Shown here: piece after piece, positions 1 to 7,336 of the stretch
How the letters are laid out: the number at the start of each line of letters is the position of its first letter
Position numbering within the stretch: position 1 is the stretch's first letter
Assembly (NCBI GenBank): GCA_902805985.1
Contig: CADCUW010000554.1
Location: forward strand, 1-10,845
DNA from: an uncultured Rubrobacteraceae bacterium
GTDB lineage: Bacteria > Actinomycetota > Rubrobacteria > Rubrobacterales > Rubrobacteraceae
Reading direction: 5' to 3'
DNA: 10,845 bases
Notes under the pieces: model-generated
Told to the model about the DNA's origin: nothing
The model's input: the letters and a program-made list of their open reading frames with translations, nothing else
Databases searched by the model: none
Program-made: the position numbers and the translations under genes

Positions 1-240
1 ACCGACGCGCTTAAACCGCATCGCGGCAAACATCGAGCAGGCAACTCTCCTCCTAATCCCACTGGTAGGCTTCCCCAAGCCTACGAAACGGGTTCCTACT
101 ATTCCGTAACTAGCGTAGCAGGGATCGATTCGCCGCGTCAAGCCGGCCTTTTAGGGATGAAGGTGTAGCCGCGGGAAGAAAGGAGAGCCTGCCCGCTGCC
201 GAGATGATGCGGTCGCCCCACGACACCGAGGCCCGCTACT
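1..240. other. Intergenic/degenerate left flank without a clear gene
   Basis: No convincing gene is seen here. Base composition is lower in G+C than the rest of the window, especially about 45-125. Two plus-strand frames stay open from the window edge (to TAA at 107-109 and TAG at 166-168) but have no recognisable protein character. On the minus strand an ATG at 33 lies downstream of AGGAGGAGAG (45-54) and could begin a gene running off the left edge. Only 11 codons are visible and the spacing from the best Shine-Dalgarno match is long, so I do not call it. A perfect hairpin lies at 65-84 (separate entry). Confidence 0.4.
65..84. repeat. Perfect 8-bp inverted repeat, loop CCCC
   Basis: GTAGGCTT (65-72) and AAGCCTAC (77-84) are exact reverse complements around a CCCC loop. 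No T-run follows on either strand, so a canonical intrinsic terminator is not supported. It could be a weak terminator for a gene to the left or a regulator-binding palindrome. It sits in the low-GC stretch. The role is unknown. Confidence 0.5.
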
Positions 241-533
241 CCTGGAAGCGGAAGGTCGACCAGGTCGAAAAGAGCGGTGGAGCGCATGATCGCCGAGCGC
301 GGGGCGGGCGGGACCCGTCAACCTGGTGGTCAAGGAGCTCGACAACGCGTACTTCACGGAGATCATCCTCAGCGTGGAGCAGACGCTGGAGCGGGCAGGG
401 CTCTCGATGGTCCTCACGGCGACACACACCAGGATGCTGCTGCTGCGGGTCATCGCCGATGAGACCCCGGAGAGCACCCGCACCGAGCTTACGACACCCC
501 TTGTGGTGCGCGAGTCCTCCGCCCCGCCCCTGA
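241..533 (+). pseudogene. Degraded LacI-family transcriptional regulator
   Basis: LacI-family proteins have an N-terminal helix-turn-helix, a sugar-binding core beginning V-x-L-V-V-x-x-L-x-N-x-[YF]-F-x-E-I, and a C-terminus ending in ELVVRES-x-APP. Here the frame from 311 to about 530 reads VNLVVKELDNAYFTEI, then about 19 residues of the first core helix and strand, then almost directly TELTTPLVVRESSAPP. About 200 residues of the core are therefore missing, apparently by internal deletion near 429-440. Upstream, at 277-303, VERMIAERG matches the last helix of the HTH domain but in a different frame, and the rest of the HTH is unrecognisable. After SSAPP the frame has no stop; a one-base shift in the C-run (527-530) would give TGA at 531-533. 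The fragment is convergent with the GH42 gene and is probably its former local regulator. Exact limits are approximate. Confidence 0.75.
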
Positions 534-540
534 CGGCGGG
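523..540 (-). terminator. Possible operon-end hairpin after GH42
   Basis: CCCGCC (523-528) pairs with GGCGGG (535-540) across a 6-base loop. It begins 16 bases past the GH42 TGA (557-559) and lies at the broken end of the convergent LacI remnant. There is no U-tract on the minus strand. It is a GC-only stem in GC-rich DNA, so chance is a real alternative. Confidence 0.3.
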
Positions 541-556
541 ACCGCGGTGCCTGCCC

Positions 557-2560
557 TCACCACTCCCGCAACACGGCCGCGCCGAACGGTTCGAGGCGGA
601 GCGTCCCGTCTCGCCCGGCGCCGCTCAGCAGATCCACGGTCGGTCCCTCCAACTCCACGTCGGCGGCCTCTTCGCCGTGGTTGAGCACGAAGAGATAGGA
701 GGCTTCCGTGGAGCGACGACGCACCACCTCGACGCCTGGCGGCGCCTCAGACGGCGCCCCTACGCCGGCCTCGGCGCAGACCCTCTCCAGAAGGACCCCC
801 ATGTATCCTGCATCCGGCCTGGTGCCGAGGTAGTAGGCCGAGCCGCCACCATAGGCGTTGCGGGTAACGGCAGGCATTCCCCCGTAGAAACCATCGGCGA
901 AGGTGGTCAGCGCCTCCGCGCCCCGGAGGTGTACGAGGTCCGCCCACAGGTCGCACGAGAAGCTGGCTCCCTCCTCCGTCGCCAGGCATCCGGTCGCCCC
1001 CTCGGCCAGGGGTACGAAGTCCTCGATGGTCAGGCCCAGAAGATCTTTGAACGGCGCCGGGTAACCGCCGAGCCTCACATGGTCGTTCTCGTCCACGATC
1101 CCGGAGAAAAAAGACATCAGGAGCGTGCCGCCGTCCTCCACGAAGCTCCTGACGTTCTCTGCGGCCTCGTCGGTGACGAGGTAGAGGTTCGGGGCGATGA
1201 CCAGGTCGTACGACGAGAGGTCCGAGCCGGGGTGGGCAAAGTCCACGGGGACGTTCGCCTCAAAGAGCGGCCTGTACAGGAAGTAGAGGCCTTCGATCAT
1301 GCGCACGTCCGCCGAAGGCTTGGAATCCAACTCCAGCGCCCACCAGTTGTCCCAGTCGATCAGGACCGCGGTCCGCGCCTCCCCCCTCGTCCCGGATAGA
1401 CCATCGAGCTTGGTGAGGTCCTCGCCGAGCCGTTTCACCTCGGCCCAACTCCGGGAGTCCTCGGGCCTCACATGCGGAACCATCGCGCTGTGGAACTTCT
1501 CGGCGCCCGCCTTAGACTGACGCCACTGGAAGAACATGATCCCGTCGGCGCCCCGGGCGACGGCCTGAAGGCTCCAGAGGCGCATCCGGCCCGGCTCCTT
1601 GGGGGCGTTGCGTCGGCGCCAGTTCACCCTGACGGTCGTCTGCTCCATGAGCACCCAGGAGTTTCCACCGCCCAGGGAGCGCATCAGGTCGCGGTTCATG
1701 GCCGCGAGTACGTGCGCCTCGGGGTCCGAAGGGTCGGGGTAGGAGTCGTCGGAGACGACGTCCTCGCGTCCGGCCCACTTCCAGTAGTCCGCCGGCTTGA
1801 AGAAGCCCATAAAGTTCGTCGTAACGGGAACATCGGGCGTGGCACCGCGCAGGATCTCCCTCTCCATCTCGTAGAGCCCGAGCAGGGCGTCAGAGGAGAA
1901 GCGGCGGAAGTCGAGCTGCTGGGTCGGGTTGGCGAAGGTCGGGGCGGATCTCGGGGGAAGGATCTCGTCCCACCGCCCGTAGCGTTGGCTCCAGAAGGCC
2001 GTCCCCCACGCCTCGTTTAGCCGTTCCAGGTCTCCGTAGCGGTTCTCCAGCCACCTCCTGAAGTGCGCCGCCGACGCGTCGCAGTAGCACTCGGAGACGT
2101 GGCAGCCGTACTCGTTGTTGACGTGCCACATCGCGAGCACCGGGTGGTCCTTGTACCGCTCGGCGATGCGGCCGACCAGCCCGGCAGCCCTCTCCCTGTA
2201 GGCGGCGCTGCTCGGGCAGTAGTGCTGGCGGGCGCCGGGATGCAACACCACTCCGTCTTTCGTCACCGGCAGGCTCTCAGGGTAGAGCCGCGCGAGCCAA
2301 GGCGGGGGGGAGGCCGTCGCGGTGGCAAGGTTCGCCATTATGCCGTTCTCGTGCAGGAGATCGAGTAGACGGTCCAGCCAGCCGAAGTCGTACTCGTCCG
2401 GCTGGGGCTCTAGCTTCGCCCAAGAGAAGATGCCTACCGAGACCAGGTTCACGTTCGCCGCGCGCATCAGGCGGACGTCCTCCGCCCAGACCGACTGGGG
2501 CCACTGCTCAGGGTTGTAGTCGCCGCCGTAGATGATGTGGGGGACTTTCGGGGTGATCAA
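557..2560 (-). CDS. GH42 family beta-galactosidase
   Basis: Glycoside hydrolase family 42 retaining enzyme that removes non-reducing beta-galactose (some members take alpha-L-arabinopyranosides); probably cytoplasmic, as no signal peptide is seen. At 667 aa it is full length. The N-terminal TIM barrel begins with the family signature YGGDYNPEQWP (11-21). The acid/base is Glu150 in WHVNNEYG and the nucleophile is Glu306 in LMEQTT. Cys115, Cys153, Cys158 and Cys160 match the zinc-binding cysteine cluster of many GH42 enzymes. A trimerisation-type domain follows (about 390-600), then a small C-terminal beta domain. The start is TTG at 2560, chosen because AGGAGGT (2567-2573) lies six bases upstream and no ATG or GTG fits. 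The TTG overlaps the stop of the permease remnant (TTGA), implying translational coupling. It is the last gene of the minus-strand run. The family call is very secure; the substrate is inferred. Confidence 0.95.
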   Translation of the reverse strand: MITPKVPHIIYGGDYNPEQWPQSVWAEDVRLMRAANVNLVSVGIFSWAKLEPQPDEYDFGWLDRLLDLLHENGIMANLATATASPPPWLARLYPESLPVTKDGVVLHPGARQHYCPSSAAYRERAAGLVGRIAERYKDHPVLAMWHVNNEYGCHVSECYCDASAAHFRRWLENRYGDLERLNEAWGTAFWSQRYGRWDEILPPRSAPTFANPTQQLDFRRFSSDALLGLYEMEREILRGATPDVPVTTNFMGFFKPADYWKWAGREDVVSDDSYPDPSDPEAHVLAAMNRDLMRSLGGGNSWVLMEQTTVRVNWRRRNAPKEPGRMRLWSLQAVARGADGIMFFQWRQSKAGAEKFHSAMVPHVRPEDSRSWAEVKRLGEDLTKLDGLSGTRGEARTAVLIDWDNWWALELDSKPSADVRMIEGLYFLYRPLFEANVPVDFAHPGSDLSSYDLVIAPNLYLVTDEAAENVRSFVEDGGTLLMSFFSGIVDENDHVRLGGYPAPFKDLLGLTIEDFVPLAEGATGCLATEEGASFSCDLWADLVHLRGAEALTTFADGFYGGMPAVTRNAYGGGSAYYLGTRPDAGYMGVLLERVCAEAGVGAPSEAPPGVEVVRRRSTEASYLFVLNHGEEAADVELEGPTVDLLSGAGRDGTLRLEPFGAAVLREW

Positions 2561-2808
2561 GCGTTTACCTCCTCGAGGGTGGTGGTGACGCGGGTCGTGG
2601 CGACACCTTCGGGGTTCCGGCCGTCGAACCAGCCCCCGTTCGCTTCCCGCTCCCAGTCTTTCAAGCTACCGAAAGTGAGGCCGCCCTGCCAATATCTCTG
2701 CAAGAACAGGAAAGACACGACGATGGAGACCAGCGCCCCGGCGATGACCAAAGGGTACGGGTTCTGTGCCCCGCCCTCCCCGCTCGCCAGGTCGTTCCAC
2801 AAGGCCAT
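2557..2808 (-). pseudogene. C-terminal remnant of a CUT1 (MalG-type) sugar ABC permease
   Basis: This 83-codon frame encodes one membrane segment (about residues 18-36, YPLVIAGALVSIVVSFLFL) followed by QRYW-x-GGLTFGSLK. That is the usual C-terminal end of the second permease subunit of CUT1 carbohydrate ABC transporters (final TM, then QRY[FW]-x-x-G[LI]-x-x-G-[SA]-[VL]-K). Such permeases are normally about 270-300 aa with six TM segments, so roughly three quarters is missing, including the EAA motif that contacts the ATPase. The reading frame is open upstream to a TGA at about 2880 but shows no permease sequence before 2808. The break lies close to the end of the TIM-barrel gene (stop at 2838). 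The ATG at 2808 has only a weak ribosome site. Its end carries the Shine-Dalgarno and TTGA overlap for GH42, which may be why it is kept. A translated small membrane protein is possible. Confidence 0.75.
2567..2573 (-). promoter_or_regulatory. Shine-Dalgarno AGGAGGT for GH42 TTG start
   Basis: Read on the minus strand, AGGAGGT is followed by AAACGC and then TTG (2560-2558). The perfect spacing fixes the unusual TTG as start. The site lies inside the last codons of the permease remnant. Confidence 0.8.
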
Positions 2809-2837
2809 CCTGGTGCCTGTAGCCTGATCTCTGAAAC

Positions 2838-3605
2838 CTAGTCTCCCGCCAAACCCCGCATCGCCTTGAGGCTGATCTCAACGTCTTCCATCGCGTCCTG
2901 CGGGTTGTCCTGCTCGACTATGAACCACTCGACGCCGAGTCCGTCAGCCGCTCTCAGGAGGTCCGGCCACGGCATGGTGCCCTCCCCGACCGGGAGATCC
3001 GAGCGGGTCTCATCAGGGGCCATGTCCTTGAGGTGGACGAGAGAGACGCGGTCTCCGACGCCACGCAGCACGGTCTCGGGGTCCGAGCCACCGTACTTGA
3101 TCCAGTACAGGTCGAGCTCGAAGTGGACCAGGTCCGGGTCGGCCTCCCGGACGAGCACGTCCCACATCGTGGTCCCGCCGAGGTTGTTGCCTAGGGGGGC
3201 GAACTCGAAGTCGTGGTTGTGGTAGGAGAAGGTCAGGCCTTCGGCGCGGCAGAGTTCGCCCCAGCGGTTGAAGTCTTCGGCGAGGCGGGAGATCGAGTCC
3301 GCGTCCCCGCGGCGCTCCGGCGGCACCATCGGGACCACGGCGTGGGAGGAGCCTACAGCGTGCATGTCGGCGATGACGGAGGCGGGGCCCGCGTCCCAGG
3401 CGTCGAGGGGGACGTGGGCGCCGGAGGCACGGAGTCCGAGGTCGTCGAGAACGGCGCGGAGTTCTTGGGCAGAGAGGCCGCCGAAGCCGGCGGTCTCGAC
3501 GGCGGTGTAGCCCATCTTCGATAGACGGCGGAGGGTGCCCGGCATGTCGCGGGCCGTGCGCCCGCGGAGGGTGTAGAGCTGGAGCGAGATCTGGTCTTCC
3601 CTCAT
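2838..3605 (-). CDS. Sugar phosphate isomerase/epimerase-type TIM-barrel protein (second copy)
   Basis: AP-endonuclease-2/xylose-isomerase-like TIM barrel of 255 aa, the usual length for short members of this family. They use a divalent metal to isomerise, epimerise, dehydrate or eliminate sugars and keto-sugars. Visible likely metal or catalytic residues are Glu37 (AVETAG), His64 (GAHVPL), His129/His131 (YHNHDFEF), Glu163 and Asp165 (FELDLYW), His191/Lys193/Asp194 (VHLKD) and Glu231 (IVEQDN). GEG at 207-209 is also a family motif. There is no signal peptide. The ATG at 3605 overlaps the stop of the preceding oxidoreductase (ATGA), so the two are probably co-translated and act in one pathway. 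It is clearly different in sequence and length from the TIM-barrel protein at 8485-9486, so it is not a recent duplicate. The exact reaction is unknown; 3-keto-sugar elimination or hydration is a context-based guess. Confidence 0.88.
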   Translation of the reverse strand: MREDQISLQLYTLRGRTARDMPGTLRRLSKMGYTAVETAGFGGLSAQELRAVLDDLGLRASGAHVPLDAWDAGPASVIADMHAVGSSHAVVPMVPPERRGDADSISRLAEDFNRWGELCRAEGLTFSYHNHDFEFAPLGNNLGGTTMWDVLVREADPDLVHFELDLYWIKYGGSDPETVLRGVGDRVSLVHLKDMAPDETRSDLPVGEGTMPWPDLLRAADGLGVEWFIVEQDNPQDAMEDVEISLKAMRGLAGD

Positions 3606-4711
3606 GCGTCACCCCCAAAGACCTTCTCTCCCGCCGGCAGCGGCTCCGGACGGTCGAAGGTGCTCCCTACCTCGACGTGCCGGCCGCCTTCCGAGGAGTC
3701 CAGAAAGGCGTGGATGACGTCGAGGACGTGCCCGCCAAGCTCGCCGCTGGCGCGGTGCTCCTTGCCGGAACGGAGGGCCTGGGCCATTTCCGCGAGCCCG
3801 AGTCCGCGGCTGTTCTCGGTGTACGGATGGGTGAGCGGCACGTTGTTCCAGGTCTCGTCGCCGGAGCGCCAGACGCGCACGGGGCCGCCGAAGGTGTTCG
3901 GGTCGGGGACGCTCAGGGTGCCTTCCGTGCCGTAGATGTCGATCCGGGAGTGTTCCTCGGACCAGACGTCGAAGCTGGTGACGAGCGTTCCTACGGCGCC
4001 GCCCTCAAAGTCCATCACGCCGGCGACGTGGGTCGGAGTGTTCACCGTGATGGTCGACCCCGCTAGCGGCTCGCTCGTGACCTGCCGCTCCGGGAAGGTG
4101 ACCCGGGCGGAGCCGGTGACGCGGCGCACCGGTCCCAGGAGCGTCGCGAGCGCGGTCAGGTAGTAGGGGCCCATGTCGAACATGGGCCCTGCGCCGGACT
4201 GGTAGAAAAAGTCCGGGTTGGGGTGCCAGTCCTCAGGGCCGTGGGTCATCATGATGGCCGTCGAGGCGACGGGCTCGCCGATGATGCCCTCGTCCATCAC
4301 CTTGCGGCAGGTCTGGAGCCCCCCGCCGAGAAAGGTGTCGGGGGCGCAGCCGATCAGGAGTCCTCTCGCCTTCGCGACCTCCAGCAGCAGCCGCCCGTCC
4401 TCGCGGCTCACGGCCAGCGGCTTCTCGGTGTAGACGTGCTTGCCGGCCTCCAGTGCTGCCAGCGAGACCTCGGCGTGGACCGCCGGAACGGTCAGGTTCA
4501 GAACGACTTCGACATCGGGGTCCGCGAGCATCTCGTCTGGGGTGCAAGCCTTCGGCACGCCGTAGGAGCGCGCCTGCTCCTCCGCCCGCTCCACCAACAA
4601 ATCAGCGCAGGCGACGATCTCCACGTCGTCGAAGATCTCCCCGTTTTGCAGGTAGATGCCGCTGATCTTGCCCGCCCCCATTACCCCGATCTTTACAGGC
4701 CCGTTCTCGAT
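3602..4711 (-). CDS. Gfo/Idh/MocA-family oxidoreductase with apparent ATC start
   Basis: NAD(P)-dependent sugar oxidoreductase, 369 aa if begun at ATC 4711, 359 aa from ATG 4681. From the ATG the protein would start at MGAGKISG, inside the dinucleotide-binding loop, without the first Rossmann strand. The ten codons upstream supply it (…PVKIGVMGAGKISG). No ATG, GTG or TTG lies in frame between the upstream TAG (4763-4765) and 4681. At 4709-4711 an ATC stands seven bases from a strong AAGGAGG (4719-4725), where a start codon belongs. Numbered from the ATG, the catalytic motif is Glu86-Lys87-Pro88 (TEKPLA) and the second-domain motif is Asp169 (FDMGPYY). The gene follows the ThuA-like gene after an 80-base gap and overlaps the next TIM-barrel gene by ATGA. 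The family is certain; substrate and direction of the redox step are not. Confidence 0.9.
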   Translation of the reverse strand: MENGPVKIGVMGAGKISGIYLQNGEIFDDVEIVACADLLVERAEEQARSYGVPKACTPDEMLADPDVEVVLNLTVPAVHAEVSLAALEAGKHVYTEKPLAVSREDGRLLLEVAKARGLLIGCAPDTFLGGGLQTCRKVMDEGIIGEPVASTAIMMTHGPEDWHPNPDFFYQSGAGPMFDMGPYYLTALATLLGPVRRVTGSARVTFPERQVTSEPLAGSTITVNTPTHVAGVMDFEGGAVGTLVTSFDVWSEEHSRIDIYGTEGTLSVPDPNTFGGPVRVWRSGDETWNNVPLTHPYTENSRGLGLAEMAQALRSGKEHRASGELGGHVLDVIHAFLDSSEGGRHVEVGSTFDRPEPLPAGEKVFGGDA

Positions 4712-4718
4712 GGCGCCG

Positions 4719-4725
4719 CCTCCTT
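4719..4725 (-). promoter_or_regulatory. Shine-Dalgarno AAGGAGG placing an ATC start codon
   Basis: AAGGAGG on the minus strand is followed by seven bases (CGGCGCC) and ATC (4711-4709). It is among the best ribosome sites in the window, yet no normal start codon follows at the right distance. The nearest in-frame ATG is 30 bases further on and would remove the first Rossmann strand. Confidence 0.7.
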
Positions 4726-4731
4726 GTCGTT

Positions 4732-4745
4732 GGGCCTTGAGGCCC
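4732..4745. repeat. Small GC hairpin in the intra-operon gap
   Basis: GGGCCT (4732-4737) and AGGCCC (4740-4745) are reverse complements, realistically a 5-bp stem with a TTGA loop. It sits in the 80-base gap between the ThuA-like gene and the next oxidoreductase, just upstream of its ribosome site. It could be a processing or attenuation element. It is short and may be chance. Confidence 0.3.
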
Positions 4746-4791
4746 GAGGCTCTGAGGTTTTCCTAGCGCCTCGAATCTCAAAGCTTTCCCT

Positions 4792-5436
4792 TCACCTGCT
4801 CGCCCAGAGCATGCCGCGCTCGACCAGCGTCCTAGCCTCCGGCACGTCGAAATCTTTGGCGACGTGGCCGAGGGAGGAGTAGAAGACCCGGCCCTCACCC
4901 CAACGGCGTTTCCAGACCACCGGCATGACGGCCCCCTCTATCCAGGGGGTGTGCTCGCCGGAGAAGGTGGTGGTCGCCAGAACCTCGTTGGTGGGGTCCA
5001 CGTGCATGTAGTACTGCTCGGAGTGCATCCGGAAGTCTTCGAGGCCAGCGGTTATGGGGTCGTCGTGGTCGACGACGGTGACCTCGTAGTCGATGATGTT
5101 GCCGGGGTGGGCGACCCACTGGCCGCCGACCATAAACTGGTAGCGGATGCTCCCGCGGAACGAGTCGGCCATGCCGCCGTGCCAACCGGCGAGGCCGACG
5201 CCGCCCTCGACGGCGCCGATGAGACCCTGCTCCTGCTCCTCGGTGATAGTGCCCATCGTCCAGATCGGGACCACAAGATCGAGGGCGCGAATCTTCTCCT
5301 CATCGAGGTAGGAGTCGAGGGTCGTCGAGATCTCGACCCCGTAGCCGTTCTCTTCCAGGAAGGGCACGAAGATGCGGGCGCACTTCTCGGGCTCGTGGCC
5401 CTCCCAGCCACCGCAGACGAAGAGCGCAGACTTCAT
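4792..5436 (-). CDS. ThuA-like domain protein (second, divergent copy)
   Basis: A 214-aa protein of the ThuA-like class, which has a flavodoxin/glutamine-amidotransferase-like fold and is found with keto-sugar oxidoreductases. Visible features are the N-terminal strand [13 protein letters not shown] (4-16), GLAGWHGGM (81-89) in place of the nucleophile-elbow region of amidotransferases, SEQYYMH (139-145), and the C-terminal [16 protein letters not shown] (176-191) typical of ThuA-like domains. His14, His86, His145 and His191 are candidates for metal or substrate contact. The ATG at 5436 overlaps the upstream oxidoreductase stop (ATGA), which decides the start; the open frame extending to 5883 is antisense-like noise inside the neighbour. 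It is quite unlike the classical ThuA at 6626-7336, so it likely handles a different substrate or step. ThuA-like proteins are linked to keto-glycoside breakdown; the reaction here is inferred only. Confidence 0.88.
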   Translation of the reverse strand: MKSALFVCGGWEGHEPEKCARIFVPFLEENGYGVEISTTLDSYLDEEKIRALDLVVPIWTMGTITEEQEQGLIGAVEGGVGLAGWHGGMADSFRGSIRYQFMVGGQWVAHPGNIIDYEVTVVDHDDPITAGLEDFRMHSEQYYMHVDPTNEVLATTTFSGEHTPWIEGAVMPVVWKRRWGEGRVFYSSLGHVAKDFDVPEARTLVERGMLWASR

Positions 5437-6533
5437 ACGGCCTCTTCCTCGGCGACCTCCCGAAGGGAGACCTCGCGGTTCTGCAGGGCGGAGGCGTAGC
5501 AGGCGTCTATGATGCGGGCCCGGTCCAGGCCGTCTTCCCCGTGCTGCCCGGCCCAGTCGCCGCCCCGGATCGTCTCCACGAAGCGCCGGACGACGGCGAG
5601 GTGCCCCTCGCGCGGCTCTATCTCGGGCGTTACGACGGCCGGCACGCCCGCGACGTCCGTGTAGATTCGGACGGTGTCGCTGGTGCCGTAGTTCTTTACC
5701 TTCATCTCGGCGCCGCCGTCGGTGCCGTAGAGGGTCACGCCGAAGTCGTCGCTCGACTCGCGGTAGGCGGCCCAGCCGGTCTCCAGGTTCAGCGTCGCGC
5801 CGCCGGAGAGCCGTATAAACGCCGTTGCCAGGTCCTCGACCTCGTAGGGGCTGTCGCCGGTCATGAGGCCCTTGCCGGCCCACCCGCCGCGTCCTCGGGG
5901 GCCGAGCTCGGCGTAGGTGGCGCAGCTCACGGTCTCTACCTCCGGGTTCCCCATCAAGAAGAGGGCCATGTCGACCATGTGGACGCCGAGGTCTATGAGC
6001 GGACCGCCGCCGGCCATCTCCTTGCTGGTGAACCAGCCGCCCATACCGGGTATGCCGTTGCGGCGCATCCAGGTCGCCTTGGCGTGGTAGATCCTGCCGA
6101 GGTTCCCCTCCTCGATGTGCCGCTTGAGCGCCTGCACATCGCCCCGCTCGCGCTGCGTAAAGGCTATGTGGACCGCCCTGCCGGCCTCCCTGGCGGCCCG
6201 CACGATCCCTTCGGCCTCGACCCCCGTCCGCGCCAGCGGCTTCTCGCAGAGCACGTGCCTGCCCCCCTCTAGCGCCGCGATGGCGATGGGCGCGTGCAGG
6301 TGGTTCGGCGCCCCGATGCTCACCACGTCGAGATCATCCCTGGCGAGCAGATCCTCCCAGCTCCTGTACAGGTTCGGGACCCCGTACCGCCCGCCAAGAT
6401 CCTTGAGCCGCTCCTCCTCCAACCCGGCCAGCGCCACGGCCTCCACGTTCGGCATCCGAACGAAGTTCTTCAAGTGCTGCTCCCCGGCGTAGCCGAGGCC
6501 GACCACCCCGACGCGCAGCGGCTCCACATTCAT
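5433..6533 (-). CDS. Gfo/Idh/MocA-family oxidoreductase, central gene
   Basis: NAD(P)-dependent sugar or polyol oxidoreductase of 366 aa, a normal size. The N-terminal Rossmann fold shows [11 protein letters not shown] (7-17). CEKPL gives the catalytic Glu97-Lys98-Pro99, and the C-terminal domain has [11 protein letters not shown] with Asp181 and His185. The stretch [18 protein letters not shown] (160-177) is typical of a subgroup of these proteins annotated as putative sugar dehydrogenases. I chose ATG 6533 because the Rossmann strand begins right after it. An in-frame ATG at 6575 would add 14 residues of no evident use and cannot be excluded. The gap to the upstream ThuA gene is 92 bases (50 with the longer start). 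The end overlaps the second ThuA gene by ATGA, so this oxidoreductase and that ThuA form a tight pair. Substrate unknown. Confidence 0.92.
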   Translation of the reverse strand: MNVEPLRVGVVGLGYAGEQHLKNFVRMPNVEAVALAGLEEERLKDLGGRYGVPNLYRSWEDLLARDDLDVVSIGAPNHLHAPIAIAALEGGRHVLCEKPLARTGVEAEGIVRAAREAGRAVHIAFTQRERGDVQALKRHIEEGNLGRIYHAKATWMRRNGIPGMGGWFTSKEMAGGGPLIDLGVHMVDMALFLMGNPEVETVSCATYAELGPRGRGGWAGKGLMTGDSPYEVEDLATAFIRLSGGATLNLETGWAAYRESSDDFGVTLYGTDGGAEMKVKNYGTSDTVRIYTDVAGVPAVVTPEIEPREGHLAVVRRFVETIRGGDWAGQHGEDGLDRARIIDACYASALQNREVSLREVAEEEAV

Positions 6534-6625
6534 GCTCTCTCGTTGCAAAAGACCCTCCAACGTTGCGCTCCTCATCGACCTCTACGAACAAAGCCCCGCC
6601 ACCAACGAACTGATGCCTGAAACCT

Positions 6626-7336
6626 CTATTCCAGCGGGTTCGTGTTGCCGTAGATCGGCGCGGCGCCCGGCGTCGGGGCGGCCCAGCGCACGGCGTTCTC
6701 TATGACGCGGAGCACGTCCGGGTTGTGGTAGGAGGGGTTCTCCTCGTGGCCCGGTCGGAAGTAGAAGATGCGGCCAGAGCCCCGCCTGTAGCAGAGCCCG
6801 CTCCTGAAGACCTCCCCCCCGCCGAACCAGCTCACGAAGACCAGCTCGTCCGGCTCGGGCACGTCGAAGTGCTCCCCGTACATCTCCTCTTCGAGCTCTA
6901 TGTACTCGCCGATGCCCTCTGCTATCGGGTGGCCGGGGGCGACGACCCAGAGGCGCTCGGTGTCGTCGTGGCGCCACTTCAGGTCGCAGGTCGTGCCCAT
7001 GAGCCTCTTGAAGATCTTCGAGAAGTGGCCCGAGTGGAGCACTATAAGGCCCATCCCGTTCAGGACCCGCTCGTGGACCCGGTCCACCACCGCATCCGAG
7101 ACCTCATCGTGGGCGATGTGGCCCCACCACAGGAGCACGTCCGTCGAGCCGAGGACCTCCTCCGTCAGCCCGTGATCGGGCTCGTCGAGGGTGGCCGTGC
7201 GGACGTCGAGGTCTCTCTCACCCAGGGCGCCGGCGAGGGTGGCGTGAATGCCCTCGGGGTAGATCTTCGCGACCTCCTCGTTGGCTCTCTCGTGCCTGAA
7301 CTCGTTCCAGACCGTGACGCGCAGAGCACCTTCCAA
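6626..7336 (-). CDS. thuA: ThuA, trehalose-utilization-type protein
   Basis: A 236-aa protein with the full pattern of classical ThuA, known from the rhizobial trehalose/sucrose utilisation locus, where it works with the oxidoreductase ThuB through 3-keto-disaccharides. Visible blocks are [11 protein letters not shown] (6-16), [14 protein letters not shown] (68-81), [19 protein letters not shown] (96-114), [10 protein letters not shown] (151-160), [14 protein letters not shown] (167-180) and [16 protein letters not shown] (191-206). The repeated His residues (His72, His76, His101, His104, His156, His197) suggest a metal or catalytic cluster. The start is TTG at 7336, directly after the upstream TAA (TAATTG), with a G-rich ribosome site (GGGGGGGA) about five bases before it; the family's first strand begins at residue 6. 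It is coupled to the levoglucosan-dehydrogenase-like oxidoreductase, the counterpart position to ThuB. The family is very clear; the natural substrate need not be trehalose. Confidence 0.93.
   Translation of the reverse strand: MEGALRVTVWNEFRHERANEEVAKIYPEGIHATLAGALGERDLDVRTATLDEPDHGLTEEVLGSTDVLLWWGHIAHDEVSDAVVDRVHERVLNGMGLIVLHSGHFSKIFKRLMGTTCDLKWRHDDTERLWVVAPGHPIAEGIGEYIELEEEMYGEHFDVPEPDELVFVSWFGGGEVFRSGLCYRRGSGRIFYFRPGHEENPSYHNPDVLRVIENAVRWAAPTPGAAPIYGNTNPLE

Noticed and set aside
151..483. 110-codon minus-strand frame opposite the LacI remnant
   Set aside because: Ser/Arg-rich translation without family features; it is the shadow of the degraded plus-strand regulator.
326..1399. 357-codon plus-strand frame as one intact protein
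   Set aside because: Only its first 65-70 codons have LacI character. The rest is antisense to the 3' half of GH42 and results from a lost stop.
5437..5883. N-terminal extension of the second ThuA-like gene
   Set aside because: The extension overlaps the end of the central oxidoreductase, is Arg-rich shadow sequence, and the ATG at 5436 in the ATGA overlap fits the family start.
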